NCBI RefSeq assembly: GCF_001424585.1
Contig: NZ_LMPJ01000001.1
Location: 915,100 to 979,099, forward strand
Length of the DNA stretch: 64,000 bases
Reading direction: 5' to 3'
From: Chryseobacterium sp. Leaf180
GTDB lineage: Bacteria; Bacteroidota; Bacteroidia; Flavobacteriales; Weeksellaceae
Below, piece by piece: positions 43,657 to 52,065 of the stretch (the first letter of the stretch is position 1; the number at the start of each line of letters is the position of its first letter). The notes beneath the pieces are model-generated. The model saw only the letters and a program-made list of their open reading frames with translations. It searched no databases and was not told the origin of the DNA. A program made the position numbers and the translations under genes.

Positions 43657-44061
43657 CTACACAAATCTTTCTTCTAAATCATCTTTATTCTTTGGCCTGT
43701 TTTTCTGTTCTGAAATATGAAAATCTGCAAACTCATCTGAAATAAGTTTCTGTGAATATTTAGCAATAAAATTTTGATAAAGAGACTGCCACCGGAAATC
43801 TGAAACCTGCGAGTCTGATTTTCCCAAACAGAATTTTCTGGCGAAATTATTTTTAAAAGCAGCAGAAGAAAAACGGTTTGCTTTTATTTTCTCTTTAAAA
43901 ACTTCCGCATTTTTCGTTTGGTTTTCTTCTTTCGACCGATAGCAACTGTAGCTTCTGCATTCATCAGAAATTTTCTCAGGAACGCACGCCAATGTGTTGC
44001 TGTACATTAATACAAGCAAAACTCCGTAGCAATATTTCTGAAAATCTGAAACTGCAGTCAT
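43657..44061 (-). CDS. Small protein of unknown function
   Basis: The 134-aa product has a short hydrophobic stretch near its start (GVLLVLMYSNTLAC) that could be a signal or anchor, with Cys at the end resembling a weak lipobox, then a polar and basic remainder with Cys pairs (DECRSYSCYRSK). I do not recognise it. It lies between miaB and the sigma-54 activator on the same strand with gaps of 38 and 54 nt. Coding is supported by the uninterrupted frame and by the lack of a better use of the gap. Confidence 0.55.
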   Translation of the reverse strand: MTAVSDFQKYCYGVLLVLMYSNTLACVPEKISDECRSYSCYRSKEENQTKNAEVFKEKIKANRFSSAAFKNNFARKFCLGKSDSQVSDFRWQSLYQNFIAKYSQKLISDEFADFHISEQKNRPKNKDDLEERFV

Positions 44062-44099
44062 GCGAATCTGTCGTTTACAAAAGAAATTAAACTGAAAAT

Positions 44100-45536
44100 T
44101 TAAGAAACAGTTTCCCCCAAAAGCGTACCCTGCGTGTTATCAAATACAAAAACGTTCACAATGTCACCCATTTTCTGTCCTTCAAGCATATTGAAGACAC
44201 AAACGGCATTTTGAGAATTTCTGCCCTTCCATTGGTTTTTGTTCTTTTTAGAAATACCTTCAATCAAAACCTCATGCGTTTTTCCTACGTATGATCTCAT
44301 TCGGTTTCGCGAAAGTTCACCCTGCAAAGCAATTACTTCAGCCAAACGTCTCTGCTTCACATCTGCCGGAATATTGTCTTCCATCTTCTTGTGGGCTGGC
44401 GTTCCTGGTCTTTCAGAATAGGCAAACATGTAACCGTAGTCATATTCTACCTCTTTCATCAGACTTAAAGTATCCTGATGATCCTCTTCTGTTTCATTGC
44501 AGAAACCAACAATCATATCCTGCGAGAATGCAATTCCTGGAACGATTTCTTTGGCTTTTTTTATTAAATCTAAATATTCTTCGCGCGTGTGCTGTCGGTT
44601 CATCGCCTTCAGCATTTTATTGCTGCCGCTCTGCACTGGTAGATGCACGTAATTGCAGATATTATCATGCTTCGCCATCATGTGGAAAACATCGAGACTC
44701 ATATCCTGAGGATTAGAAGTAGAAAAACGTATTCTCATTTCCGGAACAGCTTTCGCCACCAAATCAAGCAATTGAGAAAAACCTACTGCTGTTGCCTGCT
44801 GCATTTCTGAAGCTTTAGTAAAATCTTTTTTCGGTCCGCCGCCGTACCATAGATAAGAATCGACATTCTGACCCAAAAGTGTAATTTCTTTATATCCGCT
44901 TTCTGCAAGATTTCGGCATTCGTCCAAAATAGAATGCGGATCGCGGCTTCTCTCTCGTCCTCTCGTAAAAGGAACCACGCAGAACGTGCACATATTATCG
45001 CAACCACGCGTAATCGTCACAAAAGCAGTCACGCCGTTTCCGCCCAAACGCACTGGATTGATGTCTGCGTATGTTTCTTCTTTCGAAAGAATTACGTTAA
45101 TCGCATCTCTGCCGTCGTCGGTTTCCTTTAGTAAATTAGGTAAATCACGGTAAGCATCCGGGCCTACAACAAGATCAACCAGCTGTTCTTCTTCAAGAAA
45201 TTTAGTTTTGAGACGTTCGGCCATACAGCCAAGAACGCCAACCGTCATATGTGGTTTTTCTTTCTTAAGATTTTTAAACTGAGCCAGACGCATTCTTACG
45301 GTCTGCTCTGCTTTTTCACGTATCGAACACGTATTAAGCAAAATAAGATCGGCTTCTTCAATCTTTAATGTAGTATTGTAACCTTGTTCGTTGAGAATAG
45401 AAGCCACGATTTCAGAATCAGAAAAATTCATCTGGCAGCCGTAGCTCTCCAGAAAAAGTTTCTTGGAGTTTCCGTCTTTTTCCGCAATGGCAAAAGCTTC
45501 ACCCTGCTTGGTTTCGTCTATATATTTTTCCTGCAC
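44100..45536 (-). CDS. miaB: tRNA-2-methylthio-N6-isopentenyladenosine synthase
   Basis: The 478-aa radical-SAM methylthiotransferase adds the 2-methylthio group to i6A37 of tRNAs. The N-terminal cluster Cys residues are in ESYGCQMNF, LLNTCSIRE and GCMAER, the radical-SAM motif is RGCDNMCTFC, and a TRAM domain ends the protein (about 405-475, with KTHEVLIEG). The product is the substrate of MiaE, whose gene is at 62456-63037. A -7-like element is at 45625-45632. Confidence 0.96.
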   Translation of the reverse strand: MQEKYIDETKQGEAFAIAEKDGNSKKLFLESYGCQMNFSDSEIVASILNEQGYNTTLKIEEADLILLNTCSIREKAEQTVRMRLAQFKNLKKEKPHMTVGVLGCMAERLKTKFLEEEQLVDLVVGPDAYRDLPNLLKETDDGRDAINVILSKEETYADINPVRLGGNGVTAFVTITRGCDNMCTFCVVPFTRGRERSRDPHSILDECRNLAESGYKEITLLGQNVDSYLWYGGGPKKDFTKASEMQQATAVGFSQLLDLVAKAVPEMRIRFSTSNPQDMSLDVFHMMAKHDNICNYVHLPVQSGSNKMLKAMNRQHTREEYLDLIKKAKEIVPGIAFSQDMIVGFCNETEEDHQDTLSLMKEVEYDYGYMFAYSERPGTPAHKKMEDNIPADVKQRRLAEVIALQGELSRNRMRSYVGKTHEVLIEGISKKNKNQWKGRNSQNAVCVFNMLEGQKMGDIVNVFVFDNTQGTLLGETVS

Positions 45537-45624
45537 AGTATTTTTAATTAGAGATTCGAGATCTGATGTCTGACAGCCTAATTGCGGTACAATTTAAACA
45601 TCAAAATCTTACCTATTGAATTTG

Positions 45625-45632
45625 CAAAGATA
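45625..45632 (-). promoter_or_regulatory. Candidate -7 element of miaB
   Basis: The minus strand reads TATCTTTG (TAnnTTTG), 88 nt before the miaB start. No clear -33 element. Confidence 0.4.
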
Positions 45633-45664
45633 CAAAATATCATGACAGAATGGCAGCTATCTTT

Positions 45665-46390
45665 TTATACACCAAATTTTAAAGGCAAGCGAAAACGATA
45701 ACGCACCGGAATATTATTAATCGTTGCCGGCGTCCACTTCTTTTTTAAATTCTGAACGGCAGAGATGATTCTTCTATCAAATTCTGGAACTCCGCTTGAT
45801 TCTTCAAGGTTTACATTTTGAATTATACCGTCTGTATTTACCGTAAATATAACCTCAAGACGAAAATCTTTATTCCATTTAAAATCGTTGATGTATATTT
45901 TTGAAACAATATCTTTCCGGAACTGCATGATTCCACCACCTGGCAAACCTTTGTAAGCAGGCACTTTCTCGATCAGAATAAAATTTTCGTTAAAATTTTC
46001 CAGAAGCGCATCCGGAATCAGATAAAAAGACGCCATCGACTGTACTTTTTCTCCGTTTATCATAAGTGGTTTGAATTTATTCATATACTTTAAAACCTTC
46101 AAACCCATGTCATAAGCACACTTGTTGCTTTGTGAGGCATTAATATTATCATCGTCTCTCACATATTTGATCTCACCTTTTTCATCTATAATGAGTTTTA
46201 CCATGTAGATCTCGTTTTTATTTTCACAAGGCTGAATGTTTTTCTCTATAGCAATCTTGTGAAAATCTTTGAAGAATTGCGCTTCACCACCGTAATAAAA
46301 ATCATTATTTCTATGATACTGATCTAGAATTTGCGCTTGAGAAAAAGCTGCTGCAAAAAGTAAAATGGCGCCAAGAGTTTTTTTAATCAT
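45665..46390 (-). CDS. Secreted TonB C-terminal domain protein
   Basis: The 241-aa protein has a signal peptide (MIKKTLGAILLFAAAFSQA) and two consecutive TonB-C-like units: residues about 40-130 (YMVKLIIDEKGEIKYV) and about 145-241 (LEVIFTVNTDGIIQNVN, EFDRRIISAVQNLKKKW and RYRFRLPLKF). It has no membrane anchor or Pro-rich linker, so it is a periplasmic protein built on the TonB fold and not necessarily an energy transducer. Start at 46390 gives the signal peptide; the frame is open to 46429. It resembles the protein encoded at 24248-24877. Confidence 0.8.
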   Translation of the reverse strand: MIKKTLGAILLFAAAFSQAQILDQYHRNNDFYYGGEAQFFKDFHKIAIEKNIQPCENKNEIYMVKLIIDEKGEIKYVRDDDNINASQSNKCAYDMGLKVLKYMNKFKPLMINGEKVQSMASFYLIPDALLENFNENFILIEKVPAYKGLPGGGIMQFRKDIVSKIYINDFKWNKDFRLEVIFTVNTDGIIQNVNLEESSGVPEFDRRIISAVQNLKKKWTPATINNIPVRYRFRLPLKFGV

Positions 46391-46408
46391 CTTTATTATT
46401 TTCAGCTG

Positions 46409-46416
46409 CAAATATA
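46409..46416 (-). promoter_or_regulatory. Candidate -7 element of the TonB-C protein gene
   Basis: The minus strand reads TATATTTG (TAnnTTTG), 18 nt before the start codon. Confidence 0.45.
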
Positions 46417-46439
46417 AAATTAACAGCACTCTAAAAAAG

Positions 46440-46470
46440 AAAAAACCTCACACAACGGTGTGAAGTTTTA
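46440..46470 (-). terminator. Terminator of lysA
   Basis: On the minus strand CTTCACAC and GTGTGAGG form an 8-bp stem (one T-G pair) with loop CGTT, followed by T residues. A and T runs on both sides could also allow use from the other direction. Confidence 0.8.
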
Positions 46471-46482
46471 TTAATTTAAGTC

Positions 46483-47682
46483 TTACAAAACCTCGATCTG
46501 GTTGCGGAGAAGATCTTCAAACTCATCACGCTTTCTGATGAGATGCGCTTTGCCGTCGAGCCAGAGAATTTCTGCAGGTTTTAATCTCGAATTAAAATTG
46601 CTGCTCATTTCAAAACCATAGGCACCGGCCGTGTGAAAAACCAAAATATCGCCTTCACGCACTTCATTCAGCTTTCTGTCCCATGCAAAAGTGTCTGTCT
46701 CGCAGATATTTCCGACGACGGTGTAAATTCTTTCTGCGCCGGAAGGATTCGAAATATTTTCAATTTTATGATACGATTCATAAAACATCGGGCGGATCAA
46801 ATGATTAAATCCTGAATTCACGCCTACAAAAACCGTTGCTGTAGTCTGTTTAATTACATTGGCTTTCACGAGAAGATGACCGCTTTTTCCGACCAAAAAC
46901 TTCCCGGGCTCAAACCACAGTTCAAATTTTCTTCCGGTTTCGGCAGAGAAATTTGCCAACGCTTTTTCCACTTTTTTGCCTAAATCTTTCACATCGGTTT
47001 CCATATCATCATCCTGGAAAGGAATTTTGAAACCGCTTCCCATGTCAAGATATTTCAGATTCGGGAAATGCTCAGATAGTTCGAGCATAATATCCATCGC
47101 CTGCAGAAAAACATCAGGATCTTTTATTTCGCTTCCCGTGTGCATATGAAGACCTTCAACATTAAGGTTTGTCGATTTCATCACGCGTTCGATGTGTCGC
47201 ATCTGGTGAATAGAAATTCCGAATTTTGAATCGATATGTCCCGTTGATATTTTATGATTTCCACCGGCGTAGATGTGCGGATTAATCCTTACAAAAATCG
47301 GGTACGAATGCCCGTATTTATTCCCAAACTGTTCCAGAATCGAGATATTGTCGATGTTGATGTGTACGCCAAGTTGCATGGCTTCTTCAATTTCAGAAAG
47401 ATCTACACAGTTTGGTGTGAAAAGAATTTTCTCTTTGGTAAAACCTGCTCGTAAGCCGAGTTTCACTTCATTTATCGAAACACAATCCAGCGAAGCACCC
47501 AGATTTTTCAGGTATTTTAAAATATTGATATTCGTAAGAGCTTTTGCCGCGTAGAAAAACTTCGTGCGTTTGGAGAACGAAGATGTGAGCTTTTCGTATT
47601 GATTTTTAATCGATTCTGCGTCGTAGACGTAAGCCGGAGTGCCAAATTCTGTGGCAATTTGCAGCAATTCTTTTGATTTCAT
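46483..47682 (-). CDS. lysA: Diaminopimelate decarboxylase
   Basis: The 399-aa PLP enzyme makes L-lysine from meso-diaminopimelate, the last step of lysine synthesis. The PLP lysine is Lys47 in FFYAAKALTN, the glycine-rich phosphate site is in LDMGSGFKIPF, and GNICETDTFAWD plus HTAGAYGFEMSSNFNS are the second active-site blocks. The start MKSKELL at 47682 is fixed by the terminator just before it (47700-47732); the frame is open to 47775 but the extra residues would be encoded by the terminator and have no homology to LysA. Expression appears to be controlled by attenuation. Confidence 0.95.
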   Translation of the reverse strand: MKSKELLQIATEFGTPAYVYDAESIKNQYEKLTSSFSKRTKFFYAAKALTNINILKYLKNLGASLDCVSINEVKLGLRAGFTKEKILFTPNCVDLSEIEEAMQLGVHINIDNISILEQFGNKYGHSYPIFVRINPHIYAGGNHKISTGHIDSKFGISIHQMRHIERVMKSTNLNVEGLHMHTGSEIKDPDVFLQAMDIMLELSEHFPNLKYLDMGSGFKIPFQDDDMETDVKDLGKKVEKALANFSAETGRKFELWFEPGKFLVGKSGHLLVKANVIKQTTATVFVGVNSGFNHLIRPMFYESYHKIENISNPSGAERIYTVVGNICETDTFAWDRKLNEVREGDILVFHTAGAYGFEMSSNFNSRLKPAEILWLDGKAHLIRKRDEFEDLLRNQIEVL

Positions 47683-47699
47683 ATTTTTGAATTTTACAT

Positions 47700-47732
47700 A
47701 AAAAAAGGCAGAGTCTTCGTAAAGATCCTGCC
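47700..47732 (-). terminator. Leader terminator (attenuator) before lysA
   Basis: On the minus strand GGCAG and CTGCC close a stem with an inner TCTT/AAGA helix and run straight into seven T, ending 17 nt before the lysA start codon. Because lysA follows and no gene ends here, it is an attenuator and not a gene-end terminator. Confidence 0.8.
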
Positions 47733-47752
47733 GCAATAATATTTTTATGCAA

Positions 47753-47760
47753 GGCAAATC
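47753..47760 (-). promoter_or_regulatory. Candidate antiterminator segment
   Basis: The minus strand GATTTGCC, starting 2 nt after the leader stop codon, can pair with GGCAGGATC (47724-47732), the left arm of the lysA terminator, through 8 pairs with one bulged G. A ribosome at the leader stop would cover it; a ribosome stalled earlier would free it. Confidence 0.55.
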
Positions 47761-47762
47761 TT

Positions 47763-47834
47763 TTACGTATTCCAAACCTTTGAGAACTTTACAGCTCCCT
47801 TTTTACCGGTTTTATTTTGTTTAAAATTTTGCAT
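47763..47834 (-). CDS. Putative lysine-rich leader peptide of lysA
   Basis: A 23-codon frame starts with ATG at 47834, reads MQNFKQNKTGKK at its beginning and ends KVWNT before TAA at 47763-47765. Six of 23 codons are for lysine (residues 5, 8, 11, 12, 16 and 20), well above what this genome uses on average, including a Lys-Lys pair. It lies directly behind a TAnnTTTG element and before the antiterminator and terminator. The layout is that of a leader peptide in transcription attenuation, where lack of charged tRNA-Lys stalls the ribosome. It has no similarity to other proteins that I recognise. Coding has not been shown. Confidence 0.6.
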   Translation of the reverse strand: MQNFKQNKTGKKGAVKFSKVWNT

Positions 47835-47852
47835 TGCTTTAATTTTCTGGTG

Positions 47853-47860
47853 CAAAAATA
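47853..47860 (-). promoter_or_regulatory. -7 element of the lysA leader
   Basis: The minus strand reads TATTTTTG (TAnnTTTG). Transcription from about 47846 would give a 12-nt lead to the leader-peptide ATG. The -33 element is weak. Confidence 0.55.
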
Positions 47861-47907
47861 GGATTTATTTTCAGATAATCATTTCTAAAGTTTTTTGAGC
47901 CGAAATT

Positions 47908-49131
47908 TTATTTCGGAAGCGGCATCGTTTCAAAATCACCGCGCAAAAGTGCGAGCTGCAGATCATTGACTAAATCTGAAGTCGGAACTGCGAGATCGAT
48001 TTTCAGTTTATTCAGCTTGCTTAATGTCTGAATCTGCGTAAAGAGTTCGTAAAAGCCAAAAGAAACAATTTTCCCGTTTTCGAAGATGATGAAAAGTTTT
48101 TCGCCAAGCCATCTTCCTGCGCCCAGCCAGAGTTCGGTGCGTTTTCTTAAATCTATTTTAGCTTTAAAAACATCAATATTCTGATATTCTTCAACACCTG
48201 AAATAAACTTCACCGCCTTCGATCCCTGGGTAAACGACCGGAATTTTACCAGCGGTTTTTCAGTTTTATTAATCGTGTTTTTCTCAGCAATATATCTTCC
48301 GTTTCTGTGATACAAACCAAATGGCAGCGTTTCTCTTCTTCTGATCCCTTTAGAATTCTGAATCAGTTTGGCAATAAGCTCACTTCCTGTCAGTTCAAAT
48401 CGTATCTGCTCAGTCAGTTGCTGCAAAGTTTCCAGCTTCTGAGATTTTGAATTGAAAATTTTCTTCGCACATTTATTAATATCCGGCGCGTACGCAGAAT
48501 GAATAATTACACCGTTGGCATCCTGCAAATAGATAAATCCACGCTCACCAGGCAAATCCTGTGTCAGCGCTTTTATTTTATTAATGTATGATTTTGCGTT
48601 GGTTTCTTCGTGCAGCTGCTGGATAATATCATTCGATGTATCTTTAGAAATCAGGAGCTTAAATAATTCTAGAGTCGCTCGTGCATCGCCGTCTGCACGG
48701 TGCGCATTGGTCAGCGGAATTCCTAATGATTTTACCAGTTTCTGCAAAGAGTAGCTAGTCTCTTCCGGGATCAGTTTTTTTGCTAAAGGAATTGTATCTA
48801 ACGTATTGATTTTAAAATCATAACCAAGCCGGCTGAATGACTGGCGGAGCATTCTGTAATCAAAATCAATATTATGCCCGACCAAGGTTGTATTTGCTGT
48901 AATCTCAACGATTCTTTTGGCCAGTTCATGAAATTTCGGCGCAGTCTTCACCATTTTTGGGTTGATATTGGTAAGTTTCTGCACAAAAGGTGTGATGTCA
49001 CTTTCCGGATTCACCAGCGAAATAAACTGATCAATAATCTTATGACCGTCAAAACGATAAATCGCAATATCTATAATACTTTCTTTCCGGTAACCCGCAC
49101 CGTTGCTTTCTATATCTATAATCGAATACAT
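47908..49131 (-). CDS. DnaQ-type exonuclease with GIY-YIG-like domain
   Basis: The 407-aa protein has an N-terminal DEDDh exonuclease domain (residues about 1-165): DIESNG (ExoI), VGHNIDFDYRML (ExoII) and HRADGDA with the catalytic His (ExoIII). The C-terminal half resembles the UvrC N-terminal GIY-YIG nuclease domain (GFIYLQDANGVIIHSAYAPDINKCAKKIF) but the GIY and YVG residues are not intact, so nuclease action there is doubtful. Fusions of this kind are known as the epsilon-like/UvrC-like Cho-type proteins in several bacteria. It probably acts in DNA repair or end processing. It follows the HerA-like gene by 79 nt. Confidence 0.85.
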   Translation of the reverse strand: MYSIIDIESNGAGYRKESIIDIAIYRFDGHKIIDQFISLVNPESDITPFVQKLTNINPKMVKTAPKFHELAKRIVEITANTTLVGHNIDFDYRMLRQSFSRLGYDFKINTLDTIPLAKKLIPEETSYSLQKLVKSLGIPLTNAHRADGDARATLELFKLLISKDTSNDIIQQLHEETNAKSYINKIKALTQDLPGERGFIYLQDANGVIIHSAYAPDINKCAKKIFNSKSQKLETLQQLTEQIRFELTGSELIAKLIQNSKGIRRRETLPFGLYHRNGRYIAEKNTINKTEKPLVKFRSFTQGSKAVKFISGVEEYQNIDVFKAKIDLRKRTELWLGAGRWLGEKLFIIFENGKIVSFGFYELFTQIQTLSKLNKLKIDLAVPTSDLVNDLQLALLRGDFETMPLPK

Positions 49132-49210
49132 TTAAAATCTTTTTCCCGCACAGAAAATTATCAAAACCGTGCCCGAACCAACCTGCTAAAATAATAAAAT
49201 TATGCGGAAA

Positions 49211-50740
49211 CTATTTCCTGCGTCTTCCACCGAGGCCCAACATTCCTAATAGAGCCTTTGCGCCTTCTCGCATAATCGTGTTTGCAAAAGTACGTCCGGC
49301 ACTGCTTTTCATGACCTGTTCAAACATTCCGGGTTCTTCTTTAACAGGTTTTGTTTTCTGTTCCGCCACCGTATTTTCAACGGCGAGTTCCATTCTTTTC
49401 ACTAAAATCTCGTAGGCAGATTCGCGGTCAACTTTCTGCTCATACTTTGCCACCAGCGCAGATCTTGAAGTGAGATCAGCAACTTCAGCATCATTTAAAA
49501 CATCCATTCGCGATTCCGGAGAAATTAAATAGGTGTGAACAAGCGGCGTCGGAATTCCCTTTTCATCTAGAGCCGTGATAAAAGCTTCACCGATTCCCAA
49601 GTTTTGAATTAATTCTGAAGCATCATAAAATTGTGTTGTCGGATAATTTTCTACTGCTTTGGAGATTTCTTTTTTATCTTTTGCCGTAAAACCCCGCAAC
49701 GCATGCTGGATTTTTAAACCCAACTGTGAAAGTATATTTTCAGGAACATCGCCAGGAATCTGGGTAATAAAATAAATGCCGACACCCTTTGAGCGGATCA
49801 GTTTTACCATCGTTTCAATCTGCGAAACCAATGCTTTTGAAGATTCATCGAAGATTAAATGCGCTTCATCGATAAACATAACCAGTTTTGGTTTGCCGCT
49901 GTCGCCTTCTTCAGGGAATGTCATATAAATTTCGGCAAAAAGCGAAAGCATAAATGTTGAAAACAGCTGCGGTTTATTCTGAATATCAGCAACCCGTAAT
50001 ATATTGACAACACCTTTTCCATCTCTCGTTTCCAGTAAGTCATGAACATCAAAGCTTAACTCTCCAAAAAAATCTGTGGCTCCCTGTTGCTCTAATGCAA
50101 CAATTGATCTTAAAATTGTTCCCAATGAAGCAGATGCGATGGAGCCGTAATTCGCAGATAATTCCGCTTTTCCCTGAGGATTATCTGTTACATACTGCAG
50201 AACTTTCTTTAAATCGTTCAAATCAATTAAAGGCAAACCTTTGTCATCGCAATATTTAAAAACGATTGACATGATGCTTTGCTGCGTATCATTCAGTTCA
50301 AGAATTTTGCTTAAAAGCATCGGACCAAACTCAGTCACAGTCGCGCGAAGTTTTACCCCTTTCTCACCGGAAATAGACATCAATTCTACCGGGAAAGCCT
50401 GCGGATTGTACGGAAGCTGCGTTTTCGCATAACGCTCTTCAATAACCGGATTCATCTTTCCTGCTTCGGCAATTCCCGAGAAATCACCTTTGATATCAAG
50501 CACCAAAGACGGGATTCCCTGATGAGAAAGCTGCTCGGCAAAAATCTGTAGAGTCTTCGTTTTTCCTGTTCCGGTCGCGCCGGCGATAAGACCGTGGCGG
50601 TTTATGGTTTTCAACGGAATAGCAACATTCACTTCAGTCACCACTTCACCACCGAGCATCCCTTTCCCCAAAATTATACTTTCGCCTTTCGCTGTATATT
50701 TTTTGCTTAATTCATCAATAAACTGTGTTTTGTCTGCCAT
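49211..50740 (-). CDS. HerA-like ATPase (DUF853 family)
   Basis: The 509-aa protein is a hexameric-type HerA/FtsK-fold ATPase. Walker A is GATGTGKT near residue 53, the arginine-containing RDGKGVVNILRV is present, and Walker B is KLVMFIDEAHLIF; the sensor segment is IPGDVPENIL. The C-terminus ends in a basic tail GLGGRRRK. DUF853 proteins are DNA translocase-like ATPases of unknown cellular role. Partner NurA-type nuclease is absent; the DnaQ-like exonuclease downstream could be a partner, but this is inference from position only. Confidence 0.9.
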   Translation of the reverse strand: MADKTQFIDELSKKYTAKGESIILGKGMLGGEVVTEVNVAIPLKTINRHGLIAGATGTGKTKTLQIFAEQLSHQGIPSLVLDIKGDFSGIAEAGKMNPVIEERYAKTQLPYNPQAFPVELMSISGEKGVKLRATVTEFGPMLLSKILELNDTQQSIMSIVFKYCDDKGLPLIDLNDLKKVLQYVTDNPQGKAELSANYGSIASASLGTILRSIVALEQQGATDFFGELSFDVHDLLETRDGKGVVNILRVADIQNKPQLFSTFMLSLFAEIYMTFPEEGDSGKPKLVMFIDEAHLIFDESSKALVSQIETMVKLIRSKGVGIYFITQIPGDVPENILSQLGLKIQHALRGFTAKDKKEISKAVENYPTTQFYDASELIQNLGIGEAFITALDEKGIPTPLVHTYLISPESRMDVLNDAEVADLTSRSALVAKYEQKVDRESAYEILVKRMELAVENTVAEQKTKPVKEEPGMFEQVMKSSAGRTFANTIMREGAKALLGMLGLGGRRRK

Positions 50741-50899
50741 CGCATTTTTAATTTATTTAAAGATAAATTTTTTTGGAAAACATTTGAGCATCTCTTCCTT
50801 TTTAAATACAATTATTTACTTGTGATTAATTAAAAATAATTAGGCACACATTCTACAAAATCAATACTTAATTGTAACTTTCTGGCTAAAAAATAAAAT

Positions 50900-51955
50900 A
50901 TGTATCAAAAACTTTTACCTTTTCTGTTTTTTTTTATTTCATTTATAGCCTTTTCGCAAAAACAAAAATCTTCGGATCTGAAAATTTCCGGAGATTACAC
51001 GCATCAGTATACGAAAACCGTGTTCCCAAAATTCTGGACAGGATTTACCCGGGAAACGGTGCGCTCTTACGATTCTCAAAATAAGAATATCGGCATCAGC
51101 TACATTCAGCAGACTTCAAAAAAAAGTAAAACTGTGATTTCACTCTACGTTTATCCGTTCAATGAAGTCGACAATCATCTTTTGAGAGACGAATTCCTTT
51201 CTTATCAACATGCTTTAAACCAGAATTCTTCGACAGGTATTGAAATGAAACCTTTGTTTTCAAAACTTTCTGATGATCAATTTACCGTCAATTCTGTTTA
51301 TTCGGTTTTCAAAAATTCTTTAGGCGAGCCGGATTTTTTTAAAGGAGTAAAATATACAGACAAACAGTCTATGCTTGCTATTTATGAATGCGGCGGATGG
51401 CGTTTTAAAATCCGAGTGACCAGTGATGACATGACGGCTGAGCAGCTGCAGGAATTAAAAAAGAAGATAGAAAAATATTTTGATGTGCTTGCGATTGCTG
51501 CTGTAAAACCATTACCGGTAAACGATGGTTCTCCGGATATTATCATATACAAGCCTGCTCAGAGAGATTCTATGATGGTAAAGGCAGCTGTTGTTGCGGC
51601 ACAATCTAAAATCGAGTGGATGAAGAACAATCTAGATACGAGAGAATTTTCTACCGGTTTTACTGATATGAATATTAATTCTGAAATTTATTCTATTGAA
51701 AAAATGCTTGAATTCTACAAACTTCATAAAAGCGACTGGAAAATGACCCCAGATACTGAAAAGTACTTTAATGAAATGAGCAGAATTGCCGACAACAACC
51801 GCCTCAAAGATCACATTTACGAAAAATACGAATCAGTTATTGACTATCCGGAAGGTGACGCGCAGAAAACCAGTTATATTCAGTTTAAAATCGACAAAAA
51901 CATATCTGAAGATACCAACGAGATACTATATAAAATTTTCTATAGATTTGAGTAA
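50900..51955 (+). CDS. Secreted protein of unknown function
   Basis: The 351-aa product has a signal peptide (MYQKLLPFLFFFISFIAFSQ) and a mature part with mixed alpha and beta character. The region around residues 155-195 (LAIYECGGWRFKIRVTSDDMTAEQLQELKKKIEKYF, quoted here by its ends) resembles a compact alpha/beta unit and the C-terminal part has long helices. I do not recognise a family or catalytic residues. It is transcribed alone between divergent and same-strand neighbours; 110 nt separate it from the CstB-like gene. Confidence 0.7.
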   Translation: MYQKLLPFLFFFISFIAFSQKQKSSDLKISGDYTHQYTKTVFPKFWTGFTRETVRSYDSQNKNIGISYIQQTSKKSKTVISLYVYPFNEVDNHLLRDEFLSYQHALNQNSSTGIEMKPLFSKLSDDQFTVNSVYSVFKNSLGEPDFFKGVKYTDKQSMLAIYECGGWRFKIRVTSDDMTAEQLQELKKKIEKYFDVLAIAAVKPLPVNDGSPDIIIYKPAQRDSMMVKAAVVAAQSKIEWMKNNLDTREFSTGFTDMNINSEIYSIEKMLEFYKLHKSDWKMTPDTEKYFNEMSRIADNNRLKDHIYEKYESVIDYPEGDAQKTSYIQFKIDKNISEDTNEILYKIFYRFE

Positions 51956-52065
51956 ATGAAAATTTATAGACATACTCTATCAAAAGTCATTTTATATTAT
52001 CCTTAATTTTAAAAAATAAAACACGATTTTTGTAAATTATTGAACTGTAAAACGGAGTTAAAAGA

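Noticed and set aside
47683..47775. A longer N-terminus of LysA starting at 47775.
   Set aside because: The extra 31 codons cover the terminator and antiterminator and have no LysA-like sequence.
47753..47907. Lysine riboswitch (L box) before lysA.
   Set aside because: The conserved L-box core sequences were not found; the leader fits a peptide-based attenuator better.
49211..50740. HerA-like gene as part of an anti-phage system.
   Set aside because: No SIR2, DUF4297 or other defence partner is adjacent, and DUF853 ATPases are widespread housekeeping genes.
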